In this document: positions 43,592-53,556 of the stretch, in pieces
Numbering within the stretch: the first letter of the stretch is position 1
Layout: every line of letters begins with the position of its first letter
Assembly (NCBI GenBank): GCA_017481595.1
Contig: JAFUOY010000025.1
Coordinates: forward strand, 62,001-126,000
Source: Clostridia bacterium
GTDB taxonomy: Bacteria; Bacillota; Clostridia; Oscillospirales; CAG-272
Length of the DNA stretch: 64,000 nucleotides
Direction: 5' to 3'
The notes under the pieces: model-generated
What the model was told of the DNA's origin: nothing
Seen by the model: only the letters and a program-made list of their open reading frames with translations
The model's database searches: none
Program-made: the position numbers and the translations under genes

Positions 43592-44029
43592 TTGAAAAAT
43601 ACAAAAGGCTTTAAAATATACGTTGCTATGAAGCATATGGGCAACATAACAAAGAAAATAAAAAATTATCCTTTTATGCTACAGAAAAAGCCGTGCACTG
43701 TGATGGAATTGGTTGAGGAAATGGTAATATCTTGCGTTTCTTCTTTCGAAGAACGCGCAAAAAACGCCAAGTCGCCAATGCCGTTAACAGATGAACAGTA
43801 CGCGGCAATGCAGGAAATAGGTAAGCTTGCCTTTGGAGTTCATTACAATGAAAAGGAAATAGATTTAGAAAAGGCTGTGCAGGTTGCATCAGATGCGGTA
43901 AAGGATGGACTTGTGCGCATATTTAAGGATAATGAAGAATTAACAGATTTAAATGAAAAAATAGATATAACCGAGGGAGATAGCTTTACTGTTGTAAGAC
44001 TTACTATGCTTTCGGGCAGAATGTGGTAA
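43592..44029 (+). CDS. small protein of unknown function, partner of the DUF4132-type giant
   Basis: A 145-residue protein starting with TTG; CGGAG lies 7 bp upstream, and no later ATG has a ribosome binding site. It is rich in Lys/Glu with helices around KPCTVMELVEEMVISCV and PLTDEQYAAMQEIGKLAFG, and it ends FTVVRLTMLSGRMW. I recognise no family. It ends 12 bp before the 1741-residue protein, so the two are almost certainly co-translated and may interact. Confidence 0.72.
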   Translation: MKNTKGFKIYVAMKHMGNITKKIKNYPFMLQKKPCTVMELVEEMVISCVSSFEERAKNAKSPMPLTDEQYAAMQEIGKLAFGVHYNEKEIDLEKAVQVASDAVKDGLVRIFKDNEELTDLNEKIDITEGDSFTVVRLTMLSGRMW

Positions 44030-44041
44030 AGGAGGATATAA

Positions 44042-47000
44042 ATGGCTGATAATAATGAAATGACCGCAAAAAGAAAGGCACTTGCAATGGCATATGCCGA
44101 AAAAAAGCAAGGCTACGAAGAGAAATTAAGATCAAGCATAACACCTGCTCAGCACGAGTTTTGCAGAAATCGCAGCTATGTCAAAGACACCTCCGTATAC
44201 TCAAATCTTGTCTCAGCAATGAAAAAACCAAGCATGATCCCCTCCGCATACGTGTCAAAGGAATTGGGGTGGCTTTTCGGCACTGCAGTTCCAAGCCGTG
44301 ACAGAGATCTTGTAATGTACTTTGCAGACCGTTTACAGGAGTACCCTTATTCTGATTATTATGACAGAAGATCCTTCAGGGCAAAGAGTAACGGAGCATA
44401 TGCTTTAAAGCTTACCAACTTAATCAGAGAGTATGGCTATGGTCATATGAATATGGTTGACGAGCCCCTTGAAAATATATTAAACAGAGAACTGCCCGAG
44501 GAAGTACAGGCATATCTTGACGAATATGCTTGGCGTGGATGCGGATACACGGGTTGGCAGGTAGCATATGCCCTTGACCACCACAATAGCAAGGTGGAAG
44601 AAGCAGTTCGTCGCATCTTGACCGAGGAAAACGGTTCGGGAATGATGACAATCGAGCTTGTACGCGGTGTCCTTTTCAGCCACAGAGCTGATTTTTATGA
44701 GCTTCTTGGAAAGCTGCTTCTTGCTGCAAGACTTCAAGAAGGACTCCGCCAAGCCATCTGTGAAAATGCCGATTACGGTACCAAGGCAGGCTTTCTTACG
44801 ATACTAAATATAATTGCTGATAATAACCTGATTCGCTTTTCGTCCGTTAAACGCGCCGTCGGTACCTGGCTTGGCATTTTGACAGAAGAATCCCGCGACC
44901 TTGAACGTGTCAGTGAAAAGAGTGTTCATTTGATCATAGATTGTCTTGAAAACGAAGGCGTACGTAAGGAATGTCTTGCATCCGAGGATGCGATGAAGAT
45001 ATACATTGCCATTTGGAGCTGCGGTCTTGATGATATTGACGATGCCGTTCAGAAAATTGTGGATATCGCAGACAACGGTTCTATACACCAGCTGCTTGTA
45101 GCGGGCTATTTTGCCGCAAATCTCGATCTGCCTTATATATCAAATCAGATCGCAAAGATCGTATTGAAGCAGCATTATGATAAGGACGAGGTTCTTGCCG
45201 TATGGCTTCCTTGCTTTATGCCTACAAGAGCGTCTACTTTGTGGAATGCTGTTAGATATGACAAGGATATCGAATACAAGACTTGGTTTGATAGTAAGGC
45301 AGAGATACACGAGCATTATCTTCTTATTAAAAATCTGTTTGCCGCTTTCTCCGGAAAGACAAAGACCTTTTCACCCTGCATTTTCCCGTGGTATGAAGCA
45401 ACGATCAAAAAGAGCGATTTTGTGGAAATTCTTTGCACATTGGCGGCTATGTCGGGAGATAACGAAAGGATCGATGAAGCTTGTAGCCTGATCAAAGAAT
45501 GTAATTCCGATCAAAGACAGTTTTATTTTTCTGCCCTCCTCCGTAGCCCCAAGACTCCGATTCAACGCAAAGCAGTCCTTGAAGGTCTTGTGGATAGAGA
45601 AACCTATACCCGCAAAGCAGCTTACGATCTTGCTTCAAAGATAACGCTGTCGGCTGATGAATATCGTTATATTGAGGATCATCTTCGATTCAAGGGCGCG
45701 GATATCCGTAAATACGTAATAGAGCTTTTGCTGAAGCAAAGCGATAGCGAGCTTACTGCGTGTATAAATCGCCTTCTTCAAAACAACAAGGAAGAAGTAC
45801 GCCTTGGCGGACTTGATATGCTGTTGCAACTGAAAAAGGATGTAAAGCGCAGTAAAATTACAGATTCCTTCGCAAGCATCCTTTCCGAAAGAGCAAAAGC
45901 AGAGAACCTTCCTTCAAAGGAAAAGATATTGCTTGACTCCCTCGTTCCTGCCGTAGAGAAATCGAAGATGGACGAAGTCGCATTGTTCAGCGCAGAAGAC
46001 AAATATTTGCCCACAGAATTTAATTCGGAATATATCGAAAAATGCGTAGAAGCTTTTTCTGAGTTTTTCCCCGAGTCAAAACTGCCCGAGCTTGTTCGAG
46101 GCAAAAAGAACGGACTTAATCTTTTAGGAAAGATAAGATCTGCTATAGCTGATAACGTTGCGTGTAAATCTGCAATTACCGCGGCATCCGATCTTATATC
46201 TCTTTCAAGCTTTATAGAAGCCCATAAGACCGCTTCATTTGAGGATACTCGCGGAGAAACCGTTCTTTTAGGCAACGTGACGTTATATTCCGATTTCGTA
46301 GCTAAGGATAAAAAATTCCCGCTTAATGATCTGTGGACGGAGTGGGCAAGGACAAGAGGTATAACACACAAGCGTCTTGTAAATGCCTTCATTTTGTACC
46401 ACGCATATAAGAAAAGGACCACCTTTTCAGAATCGGCTGCCGAATTTGTAAAAGCAGTATTCGGAACAGGATTTGAATGGGGAAAGGAGCTGCCTTACTC
46501 CCACATTATAGGAAAAGTTCTTTATCATATGTTTGTACATCTTCCAAAGGAAGAGCTTGTTGGTCTTGCTTCGGCTCTTACAATATGGTTTATTCGTTGC
46601 GTTCCCGAGGATAAGGTTATGCTTCCCGCAAAGAGTTCTGATCATTATCCCGATGCTATACCTATGGCGCATTTACTCACTCATCCTCAGTTTACCTTTA
46701 TATATGATTGGCTGGAGTGTAAAAATGACGGAAATTTAAAAAATATCTTCCCCTTGGCGGTAGCATCGGCAGAAAAATGCAAAAAGCCTTATAAGAAAAT
46801 TCTTGAAAATAAGAAGCGGAGAGATTATCATAACATAGATAACAACCCCCGTATACTTGAGCAACCTCTGGAATCACTTCATTTTAAAACAACGTATCTT
46901 GTAGGTGCGAATGAATATTTGATAGCGGCATATAAGGGAATTATTACAGAGAAGCAGCTTTTTGAGTTTTTATTAAATCCCGATAATATCCGTTCATCGA

Positions 47001-49267
47001 TGGATATAGTGTCTGGAGTCGCCGCGTACCGTTACGAAAAGGATAAGCTTATTTCGGGAAATGATGCCTATAAGAAATCCCGTCTTATGAGCTTGGTAAA
47101 GAGCTTGCTCGACAAGGAGGACGGTATAAACGAGGAGGATTTAAAGCTTATAGACTTTGTATCTGGAGTGTATGATAAGGTTATCCCCGTAATTCTTGAT
47201 TCTGAGTTGAAACGCGGAGACAGTATTGCCCTTTATACCAACTGTATAAAAAGCATATCGCGTATTTACGGCGCCACATATCTTGCCGAAATATTGGACT
47301 CAATGGGTAACGATACCATTGACAGGAGCGGATGCTACAGATGGGGAGAGGCAAGCGACAGAAGAAACTCTCTTTCGTATCTGCTTTCTATCTGTATACC
47401 GTTGGATACCGATTCTCCCGAAACACTTCGCAAAGCGCTTTCGGGCAAAAAAATCACTACCAAGCGCTTGATAGAAGCCGCATTGTTTTCACCCGAATGG
47501 ATACCTATAATCGGTAAATACCTTGAAATAGAGTCATTTGAATCCGTGTGCTATTATTTTATAGCCCATATGAACGAAAGCTTCGATGACAAGCGCAAGG
47601 CGATGATCGTAAGATTTACACCTCTTTCGGACGACGAGCTGAATCTTGGCGCCTTTGACGTAAATTGGTTCCGCAGTGCTTACGATTCTATTGGCGAAAA
47701 GGAATTTGATCTGATCTACGATGCCGCCAAGTATATTTCCGACGGTGCAAAGCATTCCCGTGCGAGAAAATATGCGGATGCGACACTTGGCAAATTTGAT
47801 GTGGACGAGACCGAAAAGACCGTTTCCGATAAGCGAAACAAGGACCTTTTGATGGCGTATGCGCTCATTCCGCTTGCGGGCGAGGATGATATTTGCCGCC
47901 GTTATCTCTATATTCAAAGATTCCGCAAGGAAAGCAAGCAATTCGGTTCACAGCGCGTAGTGAGTGAGGGCAAAGCCGTCGAAATGGCGCTTACCAACCT
48001 TGCTATCAACGCGGGATATTCCGATACGATGCGCCTTACCTTGCGTATGGAGACCAAGGTGATCGACGATAGCCGAGCGCTTCTTGAAGAACAGGTGATC
48101 GAGGGCATTTCCTTTAAGATAACGCTTGATGAAAACGGCAAATCAACTCTTGTATGTGCAAAGGATGGTAAGACTCTTAAGAGTGTTCCTACAAAGCTGA
48201 AGAAGAACGAAACGGTTGTGGCTCTTACCGATATGGTAAAAACCCTTACCGAGCAGTACAGGCGTACACGAGTAATGCTTGAAAGAGCAATGGAGGACAG
48301 CACCATCTTTACCTTTGGTGAGCTTTCGGCTTTATCTGCCCATCCCGTGGTTTATCCCATGCTGAAAAATCTCGTGCTGATCAGCGGTGATACTGTTGGC
48401 TTCCTTGCTGACAATGGACTTGTTAATGATAATGGAAACATACAGACGCTTGACGGTGATGCGGAAATCAAGATCGCACATCCTTTCGATCTGTATAGCA
48501 TGGGCTATTGGAGAAATTATCAAAAGTATCTATTTGAAAACAAGATCGCACAGCCCTTCCGCCAAGTATTCCGTGAGCTGTACGTTAAGACCGCAGAAGA
48601 AATGGATATGTTCCACTCTCTCAGATATGCGGGAAATCAGATACAGCCTGCTAAAACTGTCGGCGCGCTTAAGAGCCGCCGTTGGGTAGCGGATATTGAG
48701 GACGGCCTGCAAAAGGTGTATTACAAGGAGAATATCGTAGCGCAGATATATGCGCTTGCCGATTGGTTCTCACCTGCGGATATTGAAGCCCCCACACTTG
48801 AATGGGTTTGCTTTACCAATCGGAAGACGGGCGAAGAAATCAAGATCGCGGATATTCCCGACATTGTATTCTCGGAGGTTATGCGTGACGTAGATCTTGC
48901 GGTCAGCGTAGCGCACGCAGGCGGTGTCGATCCCGAAACAAGCCACTCCACAATGGAAATGCGTGCTTCTATCCTTTCCTTCGTTCTGCCTATGTTCCGT
49001 ATCGCAAACGTAAAGGTAGAAGGACATCACGCCATAGTGGACGGCAAGCTTGCAGAGTATTCGATTCACTTAGGAAGCGGCGTTGTGCATCAGCTTGGTG
49101 GAGCAATGATCCCCGTCCTGCCCGTACATTCACAGCATAGAGGAAGAATATTCTTACCGTTTGTGGATGACGATCCCAAGACAGCCGAGATCATATCCAA
49201 GGTTCTTCTGTTCGCAGAGGACGATAAAATCAAGGATCCTATGATACTTTCGAATATAGCTAAATAA
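44042..49267 (+). CDS. very large DUF4132-type (DUF5724/DUF7737-like) protein
   Basis: A 1741-residue cytoplasmic protein. The N-terminal and central parts are helical and HEAT-like (PKTPIQRKAVLEGLVDRETY, NNKEEVRLGGLDMLLQL). The C-terminal 350 residues carry FTFGELSALSAHPVVYPMLKNLVLI, IAHPFDLYSMGYWRNYQKYLF, QPFRQVFRELYV, SIHLGSGVVHQ and the closing RIFLPFVDDDPKTAEIISKVL. That tail matches my memory of E. coli YehI/MolR-type DUF4132 proteins. Relatives elsewhere sit with MoxR ATPases and VWA proteins; none is here. The function is unknown. GGAGGA precedes the ATG. Confidence 0.8.
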   Translation: MADNNEMTAKRKALAMAYAEKKQGYEEKLRSSITPAQHEFCRNRSYVKDTSVYSNLVSAMKKPSMIPSAYVSKELGWLFGTAVPSRDRDLVMYFADRLQEYPYSDYYDRRSFRAKSNGAYALKLTNLIREYGYGHMNMVDEPLENILNRELPEEVQAYLDEYAWRGCGYTGWQVAYALDHHNSKVEEAVRRILTEENGSGMMTIELVRGVLFSHRADFYELLGKLLLAARLQEGLRQAICENADYGTKAGFLTILNIIADNNLIRFSSVKRAVGTWLGILTEESRDLERVSEKSVHLIIDCLENEGVRKECLASEDAMKIYIAIWSCGLDDIDDAVQKIVDIADNGSIHQLLVAGYFAANLDLPYISNQIAKIVLKQHYDKDEVLAVWLPCFMPTRASTLWNAVRYDKDIEYKTWFDSKAEIHEHYLLIKNLFAAFSGKTKTFSPCIFPWYEATIKKSDFVEILCTLAAMSGDNERIDEACSLIKECNSDQRQFYFSALLRSPKTPIQRKAVLEGLVDRETYTRKAAYDLASKITLSADEYRYIEDHLRFKGADIRKYVIELLLKQSDSELTACINRLLQNNKEEVRLGGLDMLLQLKKDVKRSKITDSFASILSERAKAENLPSKEKILLDSLVPAVEKSKMDEVALFSAEDKYLPTEFNSEYIEKCVEAFSEFFPESKLPELVRGKKNGLNLLGKIRSAIADNVACKSAITAASDLISLSSFIEAHKTASFEDTRGETVLLGNVTLYSDFVAKDKKFPLNDLWTEWARTRGITHKRLVNAFILYHAYKKRTTFSESAAEFVKAVFGTGFEWGKELPYSHIIGKVLYHMFVHLPKEELVGLASALTIWFIRCVPEDKVMLPAKSSDHYPDAIPMAHLLTHPQFTFIYDWLECKNDGNLKNIFPLAVASAEKCKKPYKKILENKKRRDYHNIDNNPRILEQPLESLHFKTTYLVGANEYLIAAYKGIITEKQLFEFLLNPDNIRSSMDIVSGVAAYRYEKDKLISGNDAYKKSRLMSLVKSLLDKEDGINEEDLKLIDFVSGVYDKVIPVILDSELKRGDSIALYTNCIKSISRIYGATYLAEILDSMGNDTIDRSGCYRWGEASDRRNSLSYLLSICIPLDTDSPETLRKALSGKKITTKRLIEAALFSPEWIPIIGKYLEIESFESVCYYFIAHMNESFDDKRKAMIVRFTPLSDDELNLGAFDVNWFRSAYDSIGEKEFDLIYDAAKYISDGAKHSRARKYADATLGKFDVDETEKTVSDKRNKDLLMAYALIPLAGEDDICRRYLYIQRFRKESKQFGSQRVVSEGKAVEMALTNLAINAGYSDTMRLTLRMETKVIDDSRALLEEQVIEGISFKITLDENGKSTLVCAKDGKTLKSVPTKLKKNETVVALTDMVKTLTEQYRRTRVMLERAMEDSTIFTFGELSALSAHPVVYPMLKNLVLISGDTVGFLADNGLVNDNGNIQTLDGDAEIKIAHPFDLYSMGYWRNYQKYLFENKIAQPFRQVFRELYVKTAEEMDMFHSLRYAGNQIQPAKTVGALKSRRWVADIEDGLQKVYYKENIVAQIYALADWFSPADIEAPTLEWVCFTNRKTGEEIKIADIPDIVFSEVMRDVDLAVSVAHAGGVDPETSHSTMEMRASILSFVLPMFRIANVKVEGHHAIVDGKLAEYSIHLGSGVVHQLGGAMIPVLPVHSQHRGRIFLPFVDDDPKTAEIISKVLLFAEDDKIKDPMILSNIAK

Positions 49268-49300
49268 TTTTTTAAGCTTTACTTCAAACAGGAGAAAAAT

Positions 49301-50029
49301 ATGGCATCTGAAAATATATTTGATTTTACAAATAAGGTAGTAGTAATTACAGGCGGAGCAAGGGGAATAGGTAAGTGCATTGGAGAGCAGTTCCAAAAAT
49401 ACGGTGCAATGCTCTGTGTTATCGATCTGCTTGATAACGATTATTTTGTAGGTGATCTTGCCGAAAAAGAAACCCTTGAAAAATTTGCAAATAAGGTAAT
49501 ATCCGACTTCGGACACGTAGACTATCTTATAAATAACGCCGCGCCCAAAATGTGCGGAATAGAAAACGGAAGCTACGAGGACTTTGAATACGCCTTAAAG
49601 GTTGGAGTTACAGCGCCCTTTTATCTTACAAAGCTTTTTGCTCCTTATTTTAACAAGGGCGGATGCGTTATAAATATTTCCTCGTCAAGAGACAGAATGA
49701 GTCAGCCCGAGACGGAAAGCTATACGGCGGCAAAGGGCGGTATTGCGGCTTTGACTCACGCCTTGGCAGTAAGCCTTGCAGGTAAGGTACGCGTAAATTC
49801 AATATCCCCCGGTTGGATAGATAATAATTATACTGTATACGAGGGCGCAGACGCAATTCAGCAGCCTGTTGGCAGAGTAGGCAACCCTATGGATATTGCA
49901 AATATGGCGCTTTACCTATGCTCCGATATGGCGGGTTTTATCACGGGAGAAAACGTGTGTATAGACGGCGGTATGACAAGGCTAATGATATACCACGGAG
50001 ACCACGGCTGGACCTTGGATGAAAAATAA
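49301..50029 (+). CDS. SDR family oxidoreductase
   Basis: A 242-residue classical SDR: GGARGIGKC (cofactor), NNAAPK, INISSSRDRM (Ser), YTAAKGG (Tyr-Lys), VNSISPGWID and FITGENVCIDGGMTR near the C-terminus. The NNA, PG and DGG motifs are all intact, so it should be active. The substrate is unknown; the form resembles sugar or ketone reductases. GGAG lies before the ATG and a strong terminator follows. Confidence 0.92.
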   Translation: MASENIFDFTNKVVVITGGARGIGKCIGEQFQKYGAMLCVIDLLDNDYFVGDLAEKETLEKFANKVISDFGHVDYLINNAAPKMCGIENGSYEDFEYALKVGVTAPFYLTKLFAPYFNKGGCVINISSSRDRMSQPETESYTAAKGGIAALTHALAVSLAGKVRVNSISPGWIDNNYTVYEGADAIQQPVGRVGNPMDIANMALYLCSDMAGFITGENVCIDGGMTRLMIYHGDHGWTLDEK

Positions 50030-50047
50030 TCAATAAAATTTATAAAT

Positions 50048-50085
50048 ATATCCCTTGGATACAAAAAATCCAAGGGATATTTTGC
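50048..50085 (+). terminator. terminator after the SDR gene
   Basis: ATATCCCTTGGAT pairs with ATCCAAGGGATAT, followed by TTTGC. Confidence 0.85.
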
Positions 50086-50115
50086 TTATATCAAGATAAA
50101 AATCAGCTTCCTATA

Positions 50116-50144
50116 TTGACAAAAGCAAGTGGGAGGAATATAAT
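50116..50144 (+). promoter_or_regulatory. sigma-A promoter of the marR-ABC exporter operon
   Basis: TTGACA, 17-bp spacer, TATAAT (50139-50144). Confidence 0.88.
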
Positions 50145-50162
50145 AGTTAATGTAAGTTAACT
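50145..50162. promoter_or_regulatory. probable MarR operator
   Basis: AGTTAA, 6-bp spacer, TTAACT: a perfect inverted repeat directly after the -10 box, where a bound repressor would block initiation. Assignment to the adjacent MarR is inference. Confidence 0.6.
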
Positions 50163-50184
50163 TTTTATTGACAGGAGAACGCTT

Positions 50185-50640
50185 ATGAGTAAGGAAATGA
50201 AAGCCAATATCGTATTTTCCAAGTTTGCGAGGGATTTTAACGAGCTTAAAAGATATTTGCCCATTCGCCCAAGCGAAATGACGCTTTTGAATATCGTAAC
50301 CAGAGGTAACCGTAGCCTTACTCCCTTGGCTCTTGCGGAAATTATGGCGGTGTCCAAGCCTATGATCGCGGCGCTTATCCAATCTCTTGAGAAAAAGGAA
50401 TATATATACAAGGAGCCGTCCCCCGATGATAAGCGAAGCTTTTTTGTCCGTCCGACGGACAAAGCCAAGGAGCTTTGCATAAAGTATGAGGAAAAACAGA
50501 CCGAGCGCTTAATTGAAATAGAAGAGAAGCTTGGCGAGGAGGATTTTGCTCAGCTTGTGGAGCTTATGGACAAGGCGCAAAGGATCATAAGAGAGATAAA
50601 AAGAAAAGAAATAGACAGCTACGATTCGGAAAGGAGCTGA
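50185..50640 (+). CDS. MarR family transcriptional regulator
   Basis: A 151-residue winged-helix repressor. RPSEMTLLNIVTRG, LTPLALAEIMAVSKPMIAALIQSLEKKEYI (recognition helix) and PSPDDKRSFFVRPTDKAKE (wing with D-D-K-R) are classic. The C-terminal helices supply the dimer interface. It is the first gene of an operon with two ABC exporters, and a palindrome overlaps its promoter, so it probably autoregulates and controls export in response to a ligand. Confidence 0.93.
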   Translation: MSKEMKANIVFSKFARDFNELKRYLPIRPSEMTLLNIVTRGNRSLTPLALAEIMAVSKPMIAALIQSLEKKEYIYKEPSPDDKRSFFVRPTDKAKELCIKYEEKQTERLIEIEEKLGEEDFAQLVELMDKAQRIIREIKRKEIDSYDSERS

Positions 50641-50646
50641 TACACC

Positions 50647-52950
50647 GTGTTAGAAATAGATAAAATACCTAAGCACGTCCTTGATTATGCGTATGATAAG
50701 GGCGTAAACGTTGAGGATATATATATCACCCTCCATTGTGATATGAATAGTGAGCACGTTTTTTGCGATACCTATCTTTTGGCAACCTCCGACACCCTCT
50801 ACGTAATGTGGGGAACGGATAAGCTTGTATCAAGAGAGGACCCTGTAAGGGGAGGCCTTAATACCTTGTGGAACGAGGGAGGCTTTTCGGAGTACAAGCT
50901 TTCGGATATTAAGGATTTCAAGGTTGAGGAGCTTTTGTCGGGAGCGCGTCTTACCGCAAAGGATAATGAGTCGGGGGAGTTTATTTTCCTTACCGCAATG
51001 TCCAATTTCCATAAAAGCTCTACCCATCTTTTTATAAAGTATCTTAATAAGATAAAAAAGGGTGAAATAAAGGATAGCTCCTTTACGGTTGACCCCGAGG
51101 ATGACCCTAAATCTCAACGCTGTCCCAAGTGCGGTATGAGATATCCTAATAAGCACAGAAAAATATGTCCCAAATGTATGGAAAAGGGTAAGCTCTTTAC
51201 AAGATTCGGTATGTTTTTATCAAAATACAAGCTTTACATATTTATTATGATAGCATCCCTTGTATTGCTTACGGCAACGAGTATTCTGGCACCCTATTTT
51301 TCAAGCGGATTTTTCTACGATCAGGTGCTTGATATAGAGGGTAAGTTCTACGGTCAGCTTCTTCTCGTTATTTCCATTGTAATTGGCACGAAGATACTAT
51401 CACAGATATTCAATATTATAAACGGATATATCACCTCAAAAATATCCGCAAGAGTAGTTTACGATCTTAAAATGACTATTTTCGGCGCTATTGAGCGTCT
51501 TTCCCTCGGATTCTTCAGCGGAAGACAGACGGGCGGACTTATGACACAGGTAAATAACGATGCCAACACAATCTATGGCTTCTTCTGTGACGGCGTTCCG
51601 TACTTCCTTATAAACATAGTACAGGTTGCGACCCTTTGCGTTATTTTGTTTATAATGAACCCAATCCTTGCGGCGCTGTCCCTTATGACAATTCCCGTAT
51701 TCTTCATAGTTCTTCGTAAATTTTACCGCACGAGTATGAAGTATCACGCAAGAAACTATTCCAGCCAGAGAAGTATGAACGGACTTCTTTCCGACGTTCT
51801 TTCGGGTATGCGCGTTGTTAAGGCGTTTTCCAAGGAGGACGAGGAAATTGAACGCTTTGATAAGAGCAGCATCCGCGTGGCAAAGAACAATAAAAAACTG
51901 GCGATCTTCAATAACTATTCCTATCCTATCGCAGGCATAATCCTTTACCTTGGCAATATTATCGCATTGGGTGTCGGCGGCTGGATGGTAATTAAGGGCT
52001 ACCGCGGCTTTACCTACGGTCAGCTTCTTACCTTTACCGCTTACATAAATATGATATACAGCCCTATGTACTTCTTCTCACAGATGGTGGACTGGTCAGC
52101 ATCATCCTCCAACGCTCTTCAAAGACTTTTTGAAATTCTTGATACCAAGCCCGACATTACTGAAAAGGAAGATGCTGTTGAGCTTACGGATATGAAGGGC
52201 AGAGTTGAATTCAAGGACGTTGACTTCTCCTATACAAAGAGCAGAAAGATAATAGATAAGGTAAGCTTTACCGCCGAGGAGGAAAAAATTCTCGGTATCG
52301 TCGGTCATACGGGCGCGGGTAAAAGCACTATTGCAAACCTTATAATAAGGCTCTATGATTGCGAGGAGGGTGAGGTTCTTATTGACGGCGTAAACGTAAA
52401 GGACCTTTCCTTTGCATCCCTCTATAACAATATCGCAATAGTATCCCAGGAGACATATCTCTTTATCGGTACAATTCTTGAAAATATTAAATATGCTAAG
52501 CCCGATGCCACCTACGAGGAGGTTATCTGGGCGTCAAAATGCGCGGGAGCTCACGATTTTATAATGAGATTACCCGACGGCTATAATACGAAAATAGGCT
52601 TCGGATTTAAGGATCTTTCGGGTGGAGAAAGGCAGAGAGTTTCAATTGCCCGCGCCATCCTTCGCGATCCTAAGATACTTATCCTTGACGAGGCAACTGC
52701 GGCAATGGATACGGAAACCGAAAAGCTGATACAAAACGCCCTTGAGGCGCTCACCCGCGGAAAGACGACTATTATGATCGCACACCGCCTTTCCACCCTT
52801 CGTGACGCAGACAAGCTTATCGTTATTGAACGAGGCAAGGTTGCTGAGGAGGGTACACACAAGGAGCTTCTTGATAAGGAAGAGGGAGTTTATAAAAAGC
52901 TCTATACACTTCAGCAGGAAGCGCTTAAAAATGCAGGTATAACAGAGTAA
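50647..52950 (+). CDS. ABC exporter half-transporter with N-terminal domain and zinc ribbon
   Basis: A 767-residue protein with a GTG start (AAGGAG upstream). Residues 1-150 form a cytoplasmic beta-rich, PH-like domain. Then comes a zinc ribbon (Cys 159, 162, 174, 177: CPKCGMRY and CPKCME). Six membrane helices (about 195-470) and an ATPase follow with GHTGAGKST (Walker A), DLSGGERQRVSI (signature) and ILILDEATAAMD (Walker B with catalytic Glu). It probably forms a heterodimer with the gene at 53557. N-terminal domain plus ribbon fused to an exporter is uncommon. Confidence 0.87.
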   Translation: MLEIDKIPKHVLDYAYDKGVNVEDIYITLHCDMNSEHVFCDTYLLATSDTLYVMWGTDKLVSREDPVRGGLNTLWNEGGFSEYKLSDIKDFKVEELLSGARLTAKDNESGEFIFLTAMSNFHKSSTHLFIKYLNKIKKGEIKDSSFTVDPEDDPKSQRCPKCGMRYPNKHRKICPKCMEKGKLFTRFGMFLSKYKLYIFIMIASLVLLTATSILAPYFSSGFFYDQVLDIEGKFYGQLLLVISIVIGTKILSQIFNIINGYITSKISARVVYDLKMTIFGAIERLSLGFFSGRQTGGLMTQVNNDANTIYGFFCDGVPYFLINIVQVATLCVILFIMNPILAALSLMTIPVFFIVLRKFYRTSMKYHARNYSSQRSMNGLLSDVLSGMRVVKAFSKEDEEIERFDKSSIRVAKNNKKLAIFNNYSYPIAGIILYLGNIIALGVGGWMVIKGYRGFTYGQLLTFTAYINMIYSPMYFFSQMVDWSASSSNALQRLFEILDTKPDITEKEDAVELTDMKGRVEFKDVDFSYTKSRKIIDKVSFTAEEEKILGIVGHTGAGKSTIANLIIRLYDCEEGEVLIDGVNVKDLSFASLYNNIAIVSQETYLFIGTILENIKYAKPDATYEEVIWASKCAGAHDFIMRLPDGYNTKIGFGFKDLSGGERQRVSIARAILRDPKILILDEATAAMDTETEKLIQNALEALTRGKTTIMIAHRLSTLRDADKLIVIERGKVAEEGTHKELLDKEEGVYKKLYTLQQEALKNAGITE

Positions 52951-52962
52951 GGAGAAACAGAT

Positions 52963-53493
52963 ATGGCTGAAAATGAAATAATGCTTGAAGAAGCTGCAAA
53001 AATAAACAGACTTGACGCTTCAAATGCCACCTTCTTTATAAAAAACGGATTTCTTGCCATGACTTATAAGGACGGTGAGGAGGAGAAGACCATAGACCGT
53101 GTATTTTTGCACCGCGCATTCCCCTTTGAGCTTTTATGGAGATATATATCCGTAATGTCCGATGACGGTAAGGAAAAGGGCGTTATTTACGATATAAAGG
53201 ATTTTCCTGAGGAAATATCCGCCCTCATAAAAACTGAGCTTGAAAGAAAATACTATTCTCCTACTGTAAAATCCATTGATAACCTTAAGGAAAGATACGG
53301 CTTCTCCTATTGGCGCGTTACTCTTTCCGACGGAAGAAATCTTAATTTTACAATGCAGGATACATTCAGAAACATTATAAGAGTAGGTGATGACGGCGCA
53401 ATACTTCTTGACGTGGACGGCAACCGCTTCGTAATAAAGAGTATTGCGGCTCTTGATCGAAAGAGCTACCGCCGTATAGAGCTTTATCTCTGA
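52963..53493 (+). CDS. DUF1854 domain protein
   Basis: A 176-residue soluble protein: INRLDASNATFFIKNGFLAMTY, VFLHRAFPFELLWRYISVM, FPEEISALIKTELERKYY and DVDGNRFVIKSIAALDRKSYRRIELYL. The R-A-F-P core and the closing D-x-x-G-N-R-F segment fit DUF1854 as I recall it from loci encoding ABC transporters in proteobacteria. Its place between two exporter subunits suggests a regulatory or assembly role. Gaps of 12 bp before and 63 bp to the next preferred start keep it in the operon. Confidence 0.78.
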   Translation: MAENEIMLEEAAKINRLDASNATFFIKNGFLAMTYKDGEEEKTIDRVFLHRAFPFELLWRYISVMSDDGKEKGVIYDIKDFPEEISALIKTELERKYYSPTVKSIDNLKERYGFSYWRVTLSDGRNLNFTMQDTFRNIIRVGDDGAILLDVDGNRFVIKSIAALDRKSYRRIELYL

Positions 53494-53556
53494 TCAAGAT
53501 TTAAAAGAAAGGGCATTTTTGAAATGTTCAAAGGAAAGAAAAAAGGAGCTCCCATA

